Positions 7,470-14,992 of a DNA stretch of 26,079 bases are shown in pieces. This DNA comes from Chitinophagaceae bacterium UBA3961 (GTDB lineage: Bacteria; Bacteroidota; Bacteroidia; Chitinophagales; Chitinophagaceae). The stretch covers positions 1-26,079 of the forward strand of contig DGDD01000133.1 in NCBI GenBank assembly GCA_002385265.1, given 5' to 3'. Position numbers and translations under genes: made by a program. The stretch's first letter is position 1; every line of letters begins with the position of its first letter. Under the pieces are notes generated by a model. The model did not search any database. It was given only the letters and a program-made list of their open reading frames with translations, and was not told the origin of the DNA.

Positions 7470-9743
7470 CTACAGTTCTAACATTCGAGCGAAAATATCG
7501 TAAGAAGCGAGTTCATCAATTTCCTCTTTTTCATGGCTATTCTTTTGGTTGGAGATCAAATCCCCCACTTCTTTGGTTTTAATTTTAGTGGTTGCTTTTA
7601 CAGCAGTATCCACAGTAACTTCCGGCTTTGTATCACGGTATCTGTAATTACCACCCTTTTGTTCTGGCTTTGTATTTCCATTGGGTGTTTCCTCTTTAGC
7701 AGGCTCCTGATCTTTTATCTTGTATTCGCCTCTTTTAAGAGCATCTTGATCCATTCTGGAAACATCTTCAAAGTTTCCTTTGTTGGTCATTACATATTCT
7801 CTTCCTGCTTCAGGGATATACAATCCTCTCCAAGTATCGTAGTCATTGTCATAAGAATTGATACTGATGCCTCTTCTTCTAACATTGATATCGAAGTAAT
7901 TGTAGTGTTCAATATCATAGCCGAATTTTACTTTCTTTCCAACAGGCACTTCCAATATCAATACTACTTGTTGATTTCTAAACTTATCCTGACGCATCAC
8001 AGAGAATCGAGAAGGAAGTACAAGTAAACTGTCCCTTTGAACAAGATTGAAATGAATTTTTTCGGCGGTTTGTCTAGCTTTTACTGTGGTATTTCCTCTA
8101 GCAGATTTCAGTAGGTAAGCATGGAACTCATTGTCTTTGCTTTCTGTCATTCCGATCATTACAGTATTCAAAAACACTGAATCTCTATCACCATCAGCAA
8201 AAGTCCAATCTTCGTCCATATCCCATCCCCAGAATTCGTTGCGATTGTCTCTCCAAGTTCTTTTCTCTACGTCAACGATTAATTTGTCGGTACTAGGTTT
8301 TTGTAATACTACTGCCTGTTCAACATTGTCCTTTGTTTTGAACTCTCTAGTTACCATTGAGATCAAGAAAATCAAACTGATCAATCCAACGGTCCAAAGC
8401 AACCCAAAAGCCATACTTAAATAAGGTTTCTTACTTTTCACACCCATAATGCTACGGATGAGTTTTGTAACCAAGCCAACAATTGGAACGCCAAGGAAAA
8501 GAATAAGGGTGGCCCAAGTTAACAGGTTAGGCCAAAAACCTGCGATGATGAAGTCTTTCAAGGGGATGATGGCAAAACCACCAACCAATAAACCTAAAAG
8601 AACTCCGAATAATGCTAGTAACATAATACCGCCAATAAAAAGGAAGAATGCTTTAAAAATGACACTGATAATGTGTCCAATACCTGAACTTGCTGTTCTC
8701 GCAATTGGAGCAGCTTCTTGAGAAAAATTACGTGCAGAACTGCCCGCTTGTTTTCCAAATTCTTTTGCTCTTTCTCCAAAACGCTCAGCATCTTGCTTTA
8801 CTTCTTGACTCCATTTCTCTGCTCTGGTCTTGAAACTTTCGATATCAGCTTTCACTGTTTCTTTGATCGAATTCACGTCAATTTTTTCACCTTTCATTTC
8901 AAGCTTTTCGGCAGCTTTAGTTGCTACCGGAACAGCAATCCATAGTACAACATAGGTAAAGAACAAAGTGGTGCCCAGTGATCCAGTGATGATTCTTGGA
9001 CCCATCCAAATGTCCCAGCTATCCCACCAGAAATTTGTAACTCCTGAGAAGATTCCAAAGATGAGCGGGAAAGCAAAAATCAAACGGGGAATCCAAACGG
9101 CTACATTAAAATATGCAGCTAAACCACCGGCCACACCCGCTATTACCTTTTCTTCAGAACTACGGAACAAGCGTTTCGTAACATTGGTGTGCATTGATTT
9201 TGATGGAACTACAACCCATAGCAAGAGGTACACCCAAAATAGAGCACCGAATAAAATCACAAATACAATCCGAAGTACAACCGGATCAATATTGAAGTAA
9301 TTGGCCAAGCCACTTGCTACACCACCAATTATCTTATCATCGTCATTTCTATACAAACGGCCTCTGGCCTCAGTAGTAGAGCCATAGTTGGTGCTACTAC
9401 CGGAATTAGAAGTAGATTGCTGATTGGAATAAGTGTTTGACTCAGTTTTTGTTGATTGTGTATACGTAGAATCGTTTTCAACAGCGTCGAAATCTTCCGG
9501 GCGACCCATATTCGCAATGATCGTGTTTACGTCCTCATCTGTTATGCAGGTAACCCCTTTTTTCAAACGCTCCCCAAACAATTCTGCAATACGGCTTTCA
9601 ATGTCATTGATAATTTCATTGCTGCCTTCTTCATTTGCGAAATACTTACGCAAACTATCGATGTATTGTTTCAACATTTCAAACGCAGTTTCCTCAATAG
9701 GAATCACCCTGCCTTGAAAGTTTATATTGATGACCTTTTTCAT
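7470..9743 (-). CDS. Two-domain PspC membrane protein
   Basis: A 757-residue inner-membrane protein. The N-terminal 1-90 region (MKKVININFQGRVIPIEETA... ELFGERL... ITDEDVNTIIANMGRPEDFD) is the soluble domain usual in Bacteroidota PspC proteins. A Ser/Thr/Asn linker follows (about 90-125), then two PspC domains: LYRNDDDKIIGGVASGLANY (130-149) with its membrane helix ending LLLWVVVPSK, and LFRSSEEKVIAGVAGGLAAY (192-211) ending VVLWIAVP. A charged helical segment (about 275-345) precedes three or four more membrane helices (about 355-465), and residues 470-757 form a hydrophilic C-terminal region without a domain I can name. PspC proteins sense envelope stress in other bacteria. It follows padR by 26 bases, so PadR probably controls it. 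Confidence 0.9.
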   Translation of the reverse strand: MKKVININFQGRVIPIEETAFEMLKQYIDSLRKYFANEEGSNEIINDIESRIAELFGERLKKGVTCITDEDVNTIIANMGRPEDFDAVENDSTYTQSTKTESNTYSNQQSTSNSGSSTNYGSTTEARGRLYRNDDDKIIGGVASGLANYFNIDPVVLRIVFVILFGALFWVYLLLWVVVPSKSMHTNVTKRLFRSSEEKVIAGVAGGLAAYFNVAVWIPRLIFAFPLIFGIFSGVTNFWWDSWDIWMGPRIITGSLGTTLFFTYVVLWIAVPVATKAAEKLEMKGEKIDVNSIKETVKADIESFKTRAEKWSQEVKQDAERFGERAKEFGKQAGSSARNFSQEAAPIARTASSGIGHIISVIFKAFFLFIGGIMLLALFGVLLGLLVGGFAIIPLKDFIIAGFWPNLLTWATLILFLGVPIVGLVTKLIRSIMGVKSKKPYLSMAFGLLWTVGLISLIFLISMVTREFKTKDNVEQAVVLQKPSTDKLIVDVEKRTWRDNRNEFWGWDMDEDWTFADGDRDSVFLNTVMIGMTESKDNEFHAYLLKSARGNTTVKARQTAEKIHFNLVQRDSLLVLPSRFSVMRQDKFRNQQVVLILEVPVGKKVKFGYDIEHYNYFDINVRRRGISINSYDNDYDTWRGLYIPEAGREYVMTNKGNFEDVSRMDQDALKRGEYKIKDQEPAKEETPNGNTKPEQKGGNYRYRDTKPEVTVDTAVKATTKIKTKEVGDLISNQKNSHEKEEIDELASYDIFARMLEL

Positions 9744-9769
9744 TGTTTAAAGTTTGTGTTGGTTGAAGG

Positions 9770-10153
9770 TTAGAAGTTAGTTGGGTTTTCAAAAGATCCG
9801 GGATTCATGTTATTGCTAAGCGAGTCTCGTTTACTCGCTAAGGTGTTCACTGCGTTCGCCAGTTCGTTCCAGGTAGTGGCCAATTCGTTGTAAAAAGCCT
9901 CTCCTTTGGGCGTAAGCGAGAAATACTTGCGGGGAGGTCCTGAATTACTTTCCACCCAGCGGTAGGTTAACATATCAGAATTCTTCAAACGAGTTAGCAA
10001 GGGATACAAGGTGCCTTCCAAAATCTGAAGGTTCGCTCCTCGCATTTCTTCAACAATATCACTTGGGTAAGCTTCCCCGCGGCGAATGATCGAAAGAATG
10101 CAGAACTCCAGAATTCCCTTTCGCATCTGACTCTGTGTGTTCTCTATATTCAT
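9770..10153 (-). CDS. PadR-family transcriptional regulator
   Basis: A 127-residue winged-helix regulator. The DNA-binding domain spans about 10-85: MRKGILEFCILSIIRRGEAYPSDIVEEM (helices 1-2), then LQILEGTLYPLLTRLKNSDMLTY (recognition helix, with the family's EGTLYPLL-RL signature) and the wing RWVESNSGPPRKYFSLTPKGEAF. A short C-terminal helix ending in a polar tail makes it a small PadR-s2-type protein. It is the first gene of a two-gene unit with pspC, and its promoter carries a perfect dyad over the -33 element, so autorepression is likely. The inducing ligand or signal is unknown; a link to membrane stress is inferred from the PspC partner. Confidence 0.95.
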   Translation of the reverse strand: MNIENTQSQMRKGILEFCILSIIRRGEAYPSDIVEEMRGANLQILEGTLYPLLTRLKNSDMLTYRWVESNSGPPRKYFSLTPKGEAFYNELATTWNELANAVNTLASKRDSLSNNMNPGSFENPTNF

Positions 10154-10196
10154 ATACTTTCTGTTTTTAAAAAGTGGCCGAAATTGATTTTTCCAA

Positions 10197-10218
10197 GAAT
10201 AAGGTTCGAATAAGGTTC
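10197..10218. repeat. Tandem 11-bp repeat in padR leader
   Basis: GAATAAGGTTC occurs twice in direct succession with no mismatch. The unit length is close to one helical turn, and the repeat lies in the untranslated leader, 44-65 bases upstream of the PadR start codon. It may be a protein-binding site or chance slippage. Confidence 0.8.
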
Positions 10219-10262
10219 TTTTTCAACTTCGGCGCACTTCAATCATTTATTCATTGACAATA

Positions 10263-10294
10263 CAAAGATAAGGGCATTTTATTGTACTATGCAA
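10263..10294 (-). promoter_or_regulatory. padR-pspC promoter (Bacteroidota type)
   Basis: On the minus strand TTG (10294-10292) is followed after 21 bases by TATCTTTG (10270-10263), a perfect TAnnTTTG match. The predicted start is near 10257, giving a leader of about 100 bases before padR. Confidence 0.75.
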
Positions 10295-10304
10295 CACATA
10301 GTAC
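10284..10304. promoter_or_regulatory. Candidate PadR operator (perfect dyad)
   Basis: GTACTATG (10284-10291) and CATAGTAC (10297-10304) are perfect inverted repeats with a 5-base spacer. The spacer contains the -33 TTG of the padR promoter, so a bound dimer would block RNA polymerase. The dyad geometry fits PadR-family operators, and its place in front of padR suggests autorepression. Binding itself is inferred. Confidence 0.72.
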
Positions 10305-10456
10305 TAATTTTTTTCCAGTAATAGTCGTGCTAGAGATGCTGTTATAAATCTATCTTATTGATATATATATAGTTATAAAACCACCAGGATAATAAAAAAA
10401 ATTTATGGATTTCTGAAGAGGGGTTCTCCAAAATGATAAATGGCGAAAAAATGGGG

Positions 10457-10464
10457 TAAATTTG
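10457..10464 (+). promoter_or_regulatory. -7 box of the DUF3089 gene
   Basis: TAAATTTG is a perfect TAnnTTTG match 21 bases ahead of the GTG start. No TTG is found at the usual upstream distance, so only the -7 half is supported. Confidence 0.45.
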
Positions 10465-10485
10465 GCTCTAAATTAGCTTTCAACT

Positions 10486-11517
10486 GTGGCTTTACGACTT
10501 ATCCGCTTTCTCCTTTTCACCAGCATTGTGCTCTTTTCTTGTGCACCAACGTATAAAAAATATGTATCAGGCTATCAAGTAGCCGGTAAAACCGAAAACC
10601 CTAATTACAGTGACCTCTACTATTGGGCAGCTCATCCCTTAAAATCAGACCCCTCCGATAGTGTTCCTCATCCACTACAAGAAAATCATAAGGTCGACAA
10701 GCGCGTTGCCGTTTTCTTTGTACACCCAACTACATTAACCGATTACAAAAATGAAATTTGGAATGCTTCTTTAAATGACGCAGAACTGAATGCAAAAACC
10801 GACTACTCTTCAATACTATTTCAAGCAAGCGCTTTCAATGAATATGATTTGTATGCGCCCAGATACAGACAGGCGCACATCAAGTCTTATTTCACAACCG
10901 ACACTGTAACAGCATTGAGGGCTTTTGATACTGCTTACTCCGATGTTAAAAATGCTTTTACTAAATTTATAAATGAAATACAAGGTCGACCTTTTATAAT
11001 AGCCTCACATAGTCAAGGTAGCACACATGCCATACGTTTAATAAAAGAATTGATTGATGGCAGTTCGCTAAAAAAACAATTGATAGCCGCCTACTTAATA
11101 GGAATGTATATACCTGGCAAAAACTACCAATCAATTTCCTTGTGCAAAACACCGGAAGAAACACAGTGTATATGTGGATGGAGAACGTATAAAATAGGAT
11201 TCACGCCTAGCTTTGTTCAAACCGAGGAAGAACCCTGGTGGATTACCAATCCTTTATCTTGGACAACCGACACAACTAAAGTGAATCGATCTAATAATCC
11301 CGGCGCTGTTTTAACGAAGTTTAATAAAATTGTGCGCCGTGTAGCCGACGCACAAGTAAGCAATGGTGTACTCTGGACGCGTAAACCGAATTTTCCCGGT
11401 AGCTTTCTGTTACGAACCAATAACTATCATATTGGTGATATCAATTTGTATTATGTAAGTATTCAGATGAACCTTCGAGAACGGGTGGCTAGTTATTTTG
11501 CTTCATCAATGAAGTAA
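10486..11517 (+). CDS. DUF3089 family lipoprotein (alpha/beta-hydrolase-like)
   Basis: A 343-residue protein starting with GTG. Residues 1-19 form a lipoprotein signal (basic ALRLIR, hydrophobic FLLFTSIVLF, lipobox LFSC with Cys19), so it is probably anchored to a membrane facing the periplasm. The mature part matches DUF3089: SDLYYWAAHP (42-51), VAVFFVHPTT (74-83), APRYRQAH and the nucleophile elbow ASHSQGS (173-179, Ser176), which places it in the alpha/beta-hydrolase superfamily. The substrate is unknown. The later cysteines (CKTPEETQCICGW) may form disulfides. Its last 29 bases overlap the convergent exbD gene, and no terminator hairpin is visible at that junction. Confidence 0.85.
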   Translation: MALRLIRFLLFTSIVLFSCAPTYKKYVSGYQVAGKTENPNYSDLYYWAAHPLKSDPSDSVPHPLQENHKVDKRVAVFFVHPTTLTDYKNEIWNASLNDAELNAKTDYSSILFQASAFNEYDLYAPRYRQAHIKSYFTTDTVTALRAFDTAYSDVKNAFTKFINEIQGRPFIIASHSQGSTHAIRLIKELIDGSSLKKQLIAAYLIGMYIPGKNYQSISLCKTPEETQCICGWRTYKIGFTPSFVQTEEEPWWITNPLSWTTDTTKVNRSNNPGAVLTKFNKIVRRVADAQVSNGVLWTRKPNFPGSFLLRTNNYHIGDINLYYVSIQMNLRERVASYFASSMK

Positions 11518-12043
11518 TTAATTCCTCTTCGTCTTTTGGAAAATCAATAATTGCATACCGTTTCATTTCATTGATCATAACCTCATCTAAAGCATCTACC
11601 GTATTTTGATAGGTACTTTTAGAAGACGGCTTTATTAAAAGCATCAGATCATCTCTATTATAGCGCTGCTTTTTTAAATCATTCTGTATATTTCGAATTA
11701 CTTCTCCAAAACCCGCTTTTACATCATAGTTTGTGATAGAAAACGAGTGCGATTTTATTGCATCTTCTAGTGCTCCTCGGTAGTAAAACACCTTGTTGTC
11801 GTCCATCAAGCAGGCTGTTAATGCATACTTGTCTTCGAGTTTGTTTGGCTTCGGTGTGGGCGTGTCATCCGGCATTTTCAAATCAGTAGCCTTCGGGAGT
11901 GCCATGGTAGTTGTAAAAATAAAGAAGGTTATAAGCAGAAAGCCGAGATCAACCATGGGCGTTAAATCAACCCTTGTCGACAATTTCTTTGATTTGGCGA
12001 CACCGGGCTTTGAGCCGGATGAGGCACTAGTAGTTTCAGCCAT
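11489..12043 (-). CDS. ExbD/TolR family biopolymer transport protein
   Basis: A 184-residue single-pass protein of the ExbD/TolR family, the stator-side partner that couples proton flow to TonB- or Tol-type transport. After a polar N-terminus comes RVDLTPMVDLGFLLITFFIFTTT: the conserved membrane Asp (about residue 32) and one helix (about 33-49), then a periplasmic domain whose end (DEVMINEMKRYAIIDFPKDEEE) fits the family. I chose the ATG at 12043; a TTG 51 bases upstream is open in frame but sits in a promoter-like segment (TACTTTG). No exbB/tolQ or tonB gene is adjacent, so it is an orphan here. The 3' end overlaps the convergent DUF3089 gene by 29 bases. Confidence 0.9.
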   Translation of the reverse strand: MAETTSASSGSKPGVAKSKKLSTRVDLTPMVDLGFLLITFFIFTTTMALPKATDLKMPDDTPTPKPNKLEDKYALTACLMDDNKVFYYRGALEDAIKSHSFSITNYDVKAGFGEVIRNIQNDLKKQRYNRDDLMLLIKPSSKSTYQNTVDALDEVMINEMKRYAIIDFPKDEEELITSLMKQNN

Positions 12044-12160
12044 AGCAAGTTGTTTCCAATGGGATGTGATTCCATCATTTTTCCATAAAATCAAAGTACC
12101 GTATGATGAAAGTCATTACATCCAACCATTTCAATCTAGTAGCTTTACTTAACAAAATCA

Positions 12161-12991
12161 ATGGGTATGAAAACAATCATTGTTGCAACAGACTTTTCAC
12201 CGGTAGCTCATAATGCGGCTTTATATGCGGCCGATATGGCTAAAGAGATAAATGCTTCGCTTTTATTGTTTCATGCATATCAAATACCGGTTGCTTTAGC
12301 AGAAGTTCCGGTAGCGTCAATTAGTGTTGAAGAAATGTATCAAGCAAGTTCGGAACAACTTCAAAACCTCCGAGCATCACTTCAACATGTTTATGGAGAA
12401 TCACTTCCAATATCCATTGAAGCTGTTTTAGGAGACACGGTTGAGGAATTGAAAACAAAAACAGAAGAGTTGAAACCTTTTGCTGTAATTATGGGCTCGA
12501 AAGACAACCTAGGTTTGGAGAAAATCTTTCTTGGTAGCACCACTTTACATGCAATAAAACATCTTAGTTACCCTGTAATTGCAATTCCTAGAGGTGTTAG
12601 TTACAAACACATTTCTAAAATGGGATTGGCCTGCGATTTCAGAGATGTTGTAAACGTTACACCGGTGAATGTGATCAAAGAAATGGTTGGTACTTTTAAT
12701 GCCGAACTTCATGTATTAAACATTCGTGATGAAGAACAGGATTTTGACGAAGCTGCATTGGAATCAGCTTATCTAGAAACCATCCTCGAATCTGTAAAAC
12801 CCAAATATCATTTCCTACCTGAAAGTGGATTTGCTGAAGGAATTGATCAATTTGCAATCAAAAATCAATTAGACCTTGTAATTGTTTTACCCAAAAAACA
12901 CCCTTTCTGGGATTCATTATTCCATAAAAGCAGAAGTGCAGCGTTGGTGAAGGAATCGCATGTTCCAATTATGAGTATTCATGAGAGTTGA
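12161..12991 (+). CDS. Universal stress protein, two UspA domains
   Basis: A 276-residue cytoplasmic protein made of two UspA folds (about 1-145 and 150-276). The first opens KTIIVATDFSPVAHNAALYAADMAKE, the classic strand-loop-helix with the ATP-contacting Asp, and ends with a G-S-T-T loop followed by LSYPVIAIP. The second domain is more diverged: it opens ISKMGLACDFRDVVNVTP and ends HKSRSAALVKESHVPIMSIH, with no complete G-x2-G-x9-G motif, so it may not bind nucleotide. Tandem Usp proteins of this size are common in Bacteroidota; the trigger is unknown. Either ATG 12161 or ATG 12167 could be the start. Its TGA abuts the stop of the convergent corA gene without any spacer. Confidence 0.93.
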   Translation: MGMKTIIVATDFSPVAHNAALYAADMAKEINASLLLFHAYQIPVALAEVPVASISVEEMYQASSEQLQNLRASLQHVYGESLPISIEAVLGDTVEELKTKTEELKPFAVIMGSKDNLGLEKIFLGSTTLHAIKHLSYPVIAIPRGVSYKHISKMGLACDFRDVVNVTPVNVIKEMVGTFNAELHVLNIRDEEQDFDEAALESAYLETILESVKPKYHFLPESGFAEGIDQFAIKNQLDLVIVLPKKHPFWDSLFHKSRSAALVKESHVPIMSIHES

Positions 12992-14101
12992 TCAAAACCA
13001 ACCTCTTCTTTTAAATACTGTAATCATCCAAATTGGAATAAAAAGCATGGTCCCTACGGCAAGCCAAAAACCGTATTCATTATGGAGGTAGGGAATTTTA
13101 TCGAAGTTCATTCCAAATATTCCTCCTATAACCGTTGCGGGCGCCAGTAAGCAAGTTACAATCGCCATCACTTTCATGACCTCGTTCATTTTAAGATTTA
13201 CATTGTTAATGTAGAGGTCTTGCATGCTCACCATAATATCTCGGTAGTTCTCTGTTAAGTCGTGGGCCTGAATAATATGATCGTGAACATCCTTGAAATA
13301 TTTATTGGTTCGATCATCTAGCAATTCACTCTCGCTTCTGATGATACTTCCGAGTAAATCACGGACCGGTACAATATTACGCTTCAATACAATGAGCTCT
13401 TTTCTTAATTGATTGATCTTAGCTAAACTTTGTGTGTTGCTGGATCGAACCACTTCTTCCTCTACCAACTCAATTTGCTCTCCAAGCTTTTCCATCACAG
13501 TGAAGTAGTTGTCTACAATCAAGTCCATCATATTGTAAAGCAAATAGGCAGCACTTCTTTGCCGAATCTGACTTCTATCGATACTGAGTTTATGGCGTAA
13601 TGGGTTAAACACATCTCTGCTTGCATCTTCCTGAAAACTAATAACAAAGTCTTTGCCCAATGCGATACTTATTTGTTCTGTTTCTACGGTATTCTTCTCG
13701 GAGTTATAATACAACATATTTAATAAACAGAACAAGACCCCTTCAACTTCGTCCATTTTGGGGCGCTGATTCATACTTAATATATCTTCTTGTAAAAGCA
13801 AGTGAATTCCAAAATGGTTGCAAATGGTTTCTATATCAGCTTTGCGAAGGCCGTCTACATTGATCCAAGTAATTTTATTGCTATTCTTATAAGGAAAACA
13901 AGCAGCGATGGCATTCAATTCCTTGCTCTCAATAGTATCTGCATCATAATCATAAACATTAATTACAACTCGGTCGGGTTCCTGGCGAACTGGGGCGATC
14001 GTTGGATTTACCTGCAAAATTTCCTTGGTACGGTCTGTTCCGAATAAATTGGGCAAGTACAAATATTTAAGGTATTTCTTGGTTTGTTTTCGAACACTCA
14101 T
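12992..14101 (-). CDS. corA: CorA-family magnesium/cobalt transporter
   Basis: A 369-residue inner-membrane divalent cation channel. A large cytoplasmic N-terminal domain (to about 285) includes the WINVDG strand, a helix containing LLQEDILSMNQRPKMDE and the long stalk helix (YFTVMEKLGEQIELVEEEVV onward). Two C-terminal membrane helices follow (about 308-328 and 342-362), joined by the signature loop GMNFDKIP with GMN at 330-332, the ion-selectivity motif, and a basic end (FKRRGWF). Start: ATG 14101; a TTG two codons upstream is less likely. Ion specificity (Mg, Co or Ni) cannot be told. It is convergent with the Usp gene, with stop codons abutting in TGATCA, and divergent from the NIPSNAP gene. 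Confidence 0.95.
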   Translation of the reverse strand: MSVRKQTKKYLKYLYLPNLFGTDRTKEILQVNPTIAPVRQEPDRVVINVYDYDADTIESKELNAIAACFPYKNSNKITWINVDGLRKADIETICNHFGIHLLLQEDILSMNQRPKMDEVEGVLFCLLNMLYYNSEKNTVETEQISIALGKDFVISFQEDASRDVFNPLRHKLSIDRSQIRQRSAAYLLYNMMDLIVDNYFTVMEKLGEQIELVEEEVVRSSNTQSLAKINQLRKELIVLKRNIVPVRDLLGSIIRSESELLDDRTNKYFKDVHDHIIQAHDLTENYRDIMVSMQDLYINNVNLKMNEVMKVMAIVTCLLAPATVIGGIFGMNFDKIPYLHNEYGFWLAVGTMLFIPIWMITVFKRRGWF

Positions 14102-14118
14102 GTTCAATATCTGTTTAA

Positions 14119-14149
14119 TTGAAAAGGTTGGAATTTTGGTCTACATTTA
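14119..14149 (+). promoter_or_regulatory. Promoter of the NIPSNAP gene
   Basis: TTG (14119-14121), a 20-base spacer and TACATTTA (14142-14149) match the Bacteroidota pattern in all but the last base. The predicted start is just ahead of the ATG at 14168. Confidence 0.45.
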
Positions 14150-14167
14150 CAGTCTAATTCTTGAAAT

Positions 14168-14947
14168 ATGAAATGGTTACTCAGCTTATTATTTGCTTTC
14201 ACGGTTTGGTCTTCTTTTTCTCAGGCCACTTCTACTAAAAAATCAGACTATTATCAAATTTATGTATATCATTTCAAAACCGCTGAACAAGAAGCAGTTT
14301 TGGATAATTATCTTTCAAAAGCGTATATCCCTGCAGCGAAAAAATTTGGGATTAAACAAGTAGGCGCATTCAAACCAATCGCTAACGATACGGCGTCCGA
14401 AAAGTTATTGGTGGTAGTGAGCACACTCAGCAAGCTAGACCAATTGGTTCAATTACCCGCTGCTTTACTGGCCAATGCCGACTATCAAAAAGAGGGCGCT
14501 TCTTACATTAATGCAATTCATGATAAAGCTCCTTATACAAGAATGGAGACCATTGTGCTTAAAGCTTTCAGATTGGCTACTAATTTGCAACTACCCAAAT
14601 TAAATAATGGAGTTGACAAGAAGGTGTATGAGTTTAGAAGCTATGAAAGTCCTACTGAAAAATATTATCGTAACAAAGTGGAAATGTTCAATGAAGGAGG
14701 TGAGATCACGCTTTTCAAAAGATTAAACTTCAATGCTATTTTCTATGGCGATGTTATTGCCGGATCAAGAATGCCCAATCTAATGTACATGACCAGTTTT
14801 GAAAGTATGGAAGAGAGAGATAAACATTGGAAAGCGTTTGTAGATTCACCTGAATGGAAAGCTTTGATCGGCAATAAGTACTATGAGAAAAATGTAAATA
14901 AGGCAGATATCTGGCTAATGAAAGCTACATCTTATTCTGACTATTAA
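14168..14947 (+). CDS. Exported NIPSNAP-family protein
   Basis: A 259-residue protein with a clear signal peptide (residues 1-19, KWLLSLLFAFTVWSSFS, cleavage after SQA) and no lipobox, so it is probably periplasmic or secreted. The mature part contains two ferredoxin-like NIPSNAP/dabb repeats: YYQIYVYHFKTAEQEAVLDNYL onward (about 28-130) and KVYEFRSYESPTEKYYRNKVEMF onward (about 152-255), the second with the family's YEFRSY strand and LMYMTSFESMEERDKHWKAF helix. The function of bacterial NIPSNAP proteins is largely unknown. It has its own promoter and terminator, so it is monocistronic. Confidence 0.88.
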   Translation: MKWLLSLLFAFTVWSSFSQATSTKKSDYYQIYVYHFKTAEQEAVLDNYLSKAYIPAAKKFGIKQVGAFKPIANDTASEKLLVVVSTLSKLDQLVQLPAALLANADYQKEGASYINAIHDKAPYTRMETIVLKAFRLATNLQLPKLNNGVDKKVYEFRSYESPTEKYYRNKVEMFNEGGEITLFKRLNFNAIFYGDVIAGSRMPNLMYMTSFESMEERDKHWKAFVDSPEWKALIGNKYYEKNVNKADIWLMKATSYSDY

Positions 14948-14956
14948 ACTAATTAC

Positions 14957-14989
14957 AAAAAGCCCCGATCTTAGGACCGGGGCTTTTTT
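14957..14989. terminator. Bidirectional terminator between NIPSNAP and kdnB genes
   Basis: AAAAAGCCCCG (14957-14967) pairs with CGGGGCTTTTT (14978-14988) around a 10-base loop. A-rich and T-rich sides give a T-tract on both strands, so it can stop both convergent genes. Confidence 0.9.
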
Positions 14990-14992
14990 ATG

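Larger units (their letters stand above)
10154..10485. other. Intergenic region between divergent padR and DUF3089 genes
   Basis: These 332 bases hold no gene. The left half contains the padR leader with an 11-bp tandem repeat, the padR promoter and its dyad. The right half contains an AT-rich stretch (about 10340-10405, including a run of TA steps at 10361-10370 and two copies of GTTATAAA 31 bases apart) and a -7 box for the DUF3089 gene. I saw no tRNA or structured RNA. Confidence 0.7.

Noticed and set aside
7533..8027. A 164-codon open frame on the plus strand with hydrophobic stretches, opposite pspC
   Set aside because: It is fully antisense to the strongly supported pspC gene and has no promoter, no family resemblance and Phe/Ile/Ser-rich shadow composition.
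10340..10405. AT-rich stretch as an attachment site or small RNA gene
   Set aside because: No tRNA, integrase, stable hairpin or terminator accompanies it; it is better explained as upstream promoter DNA.
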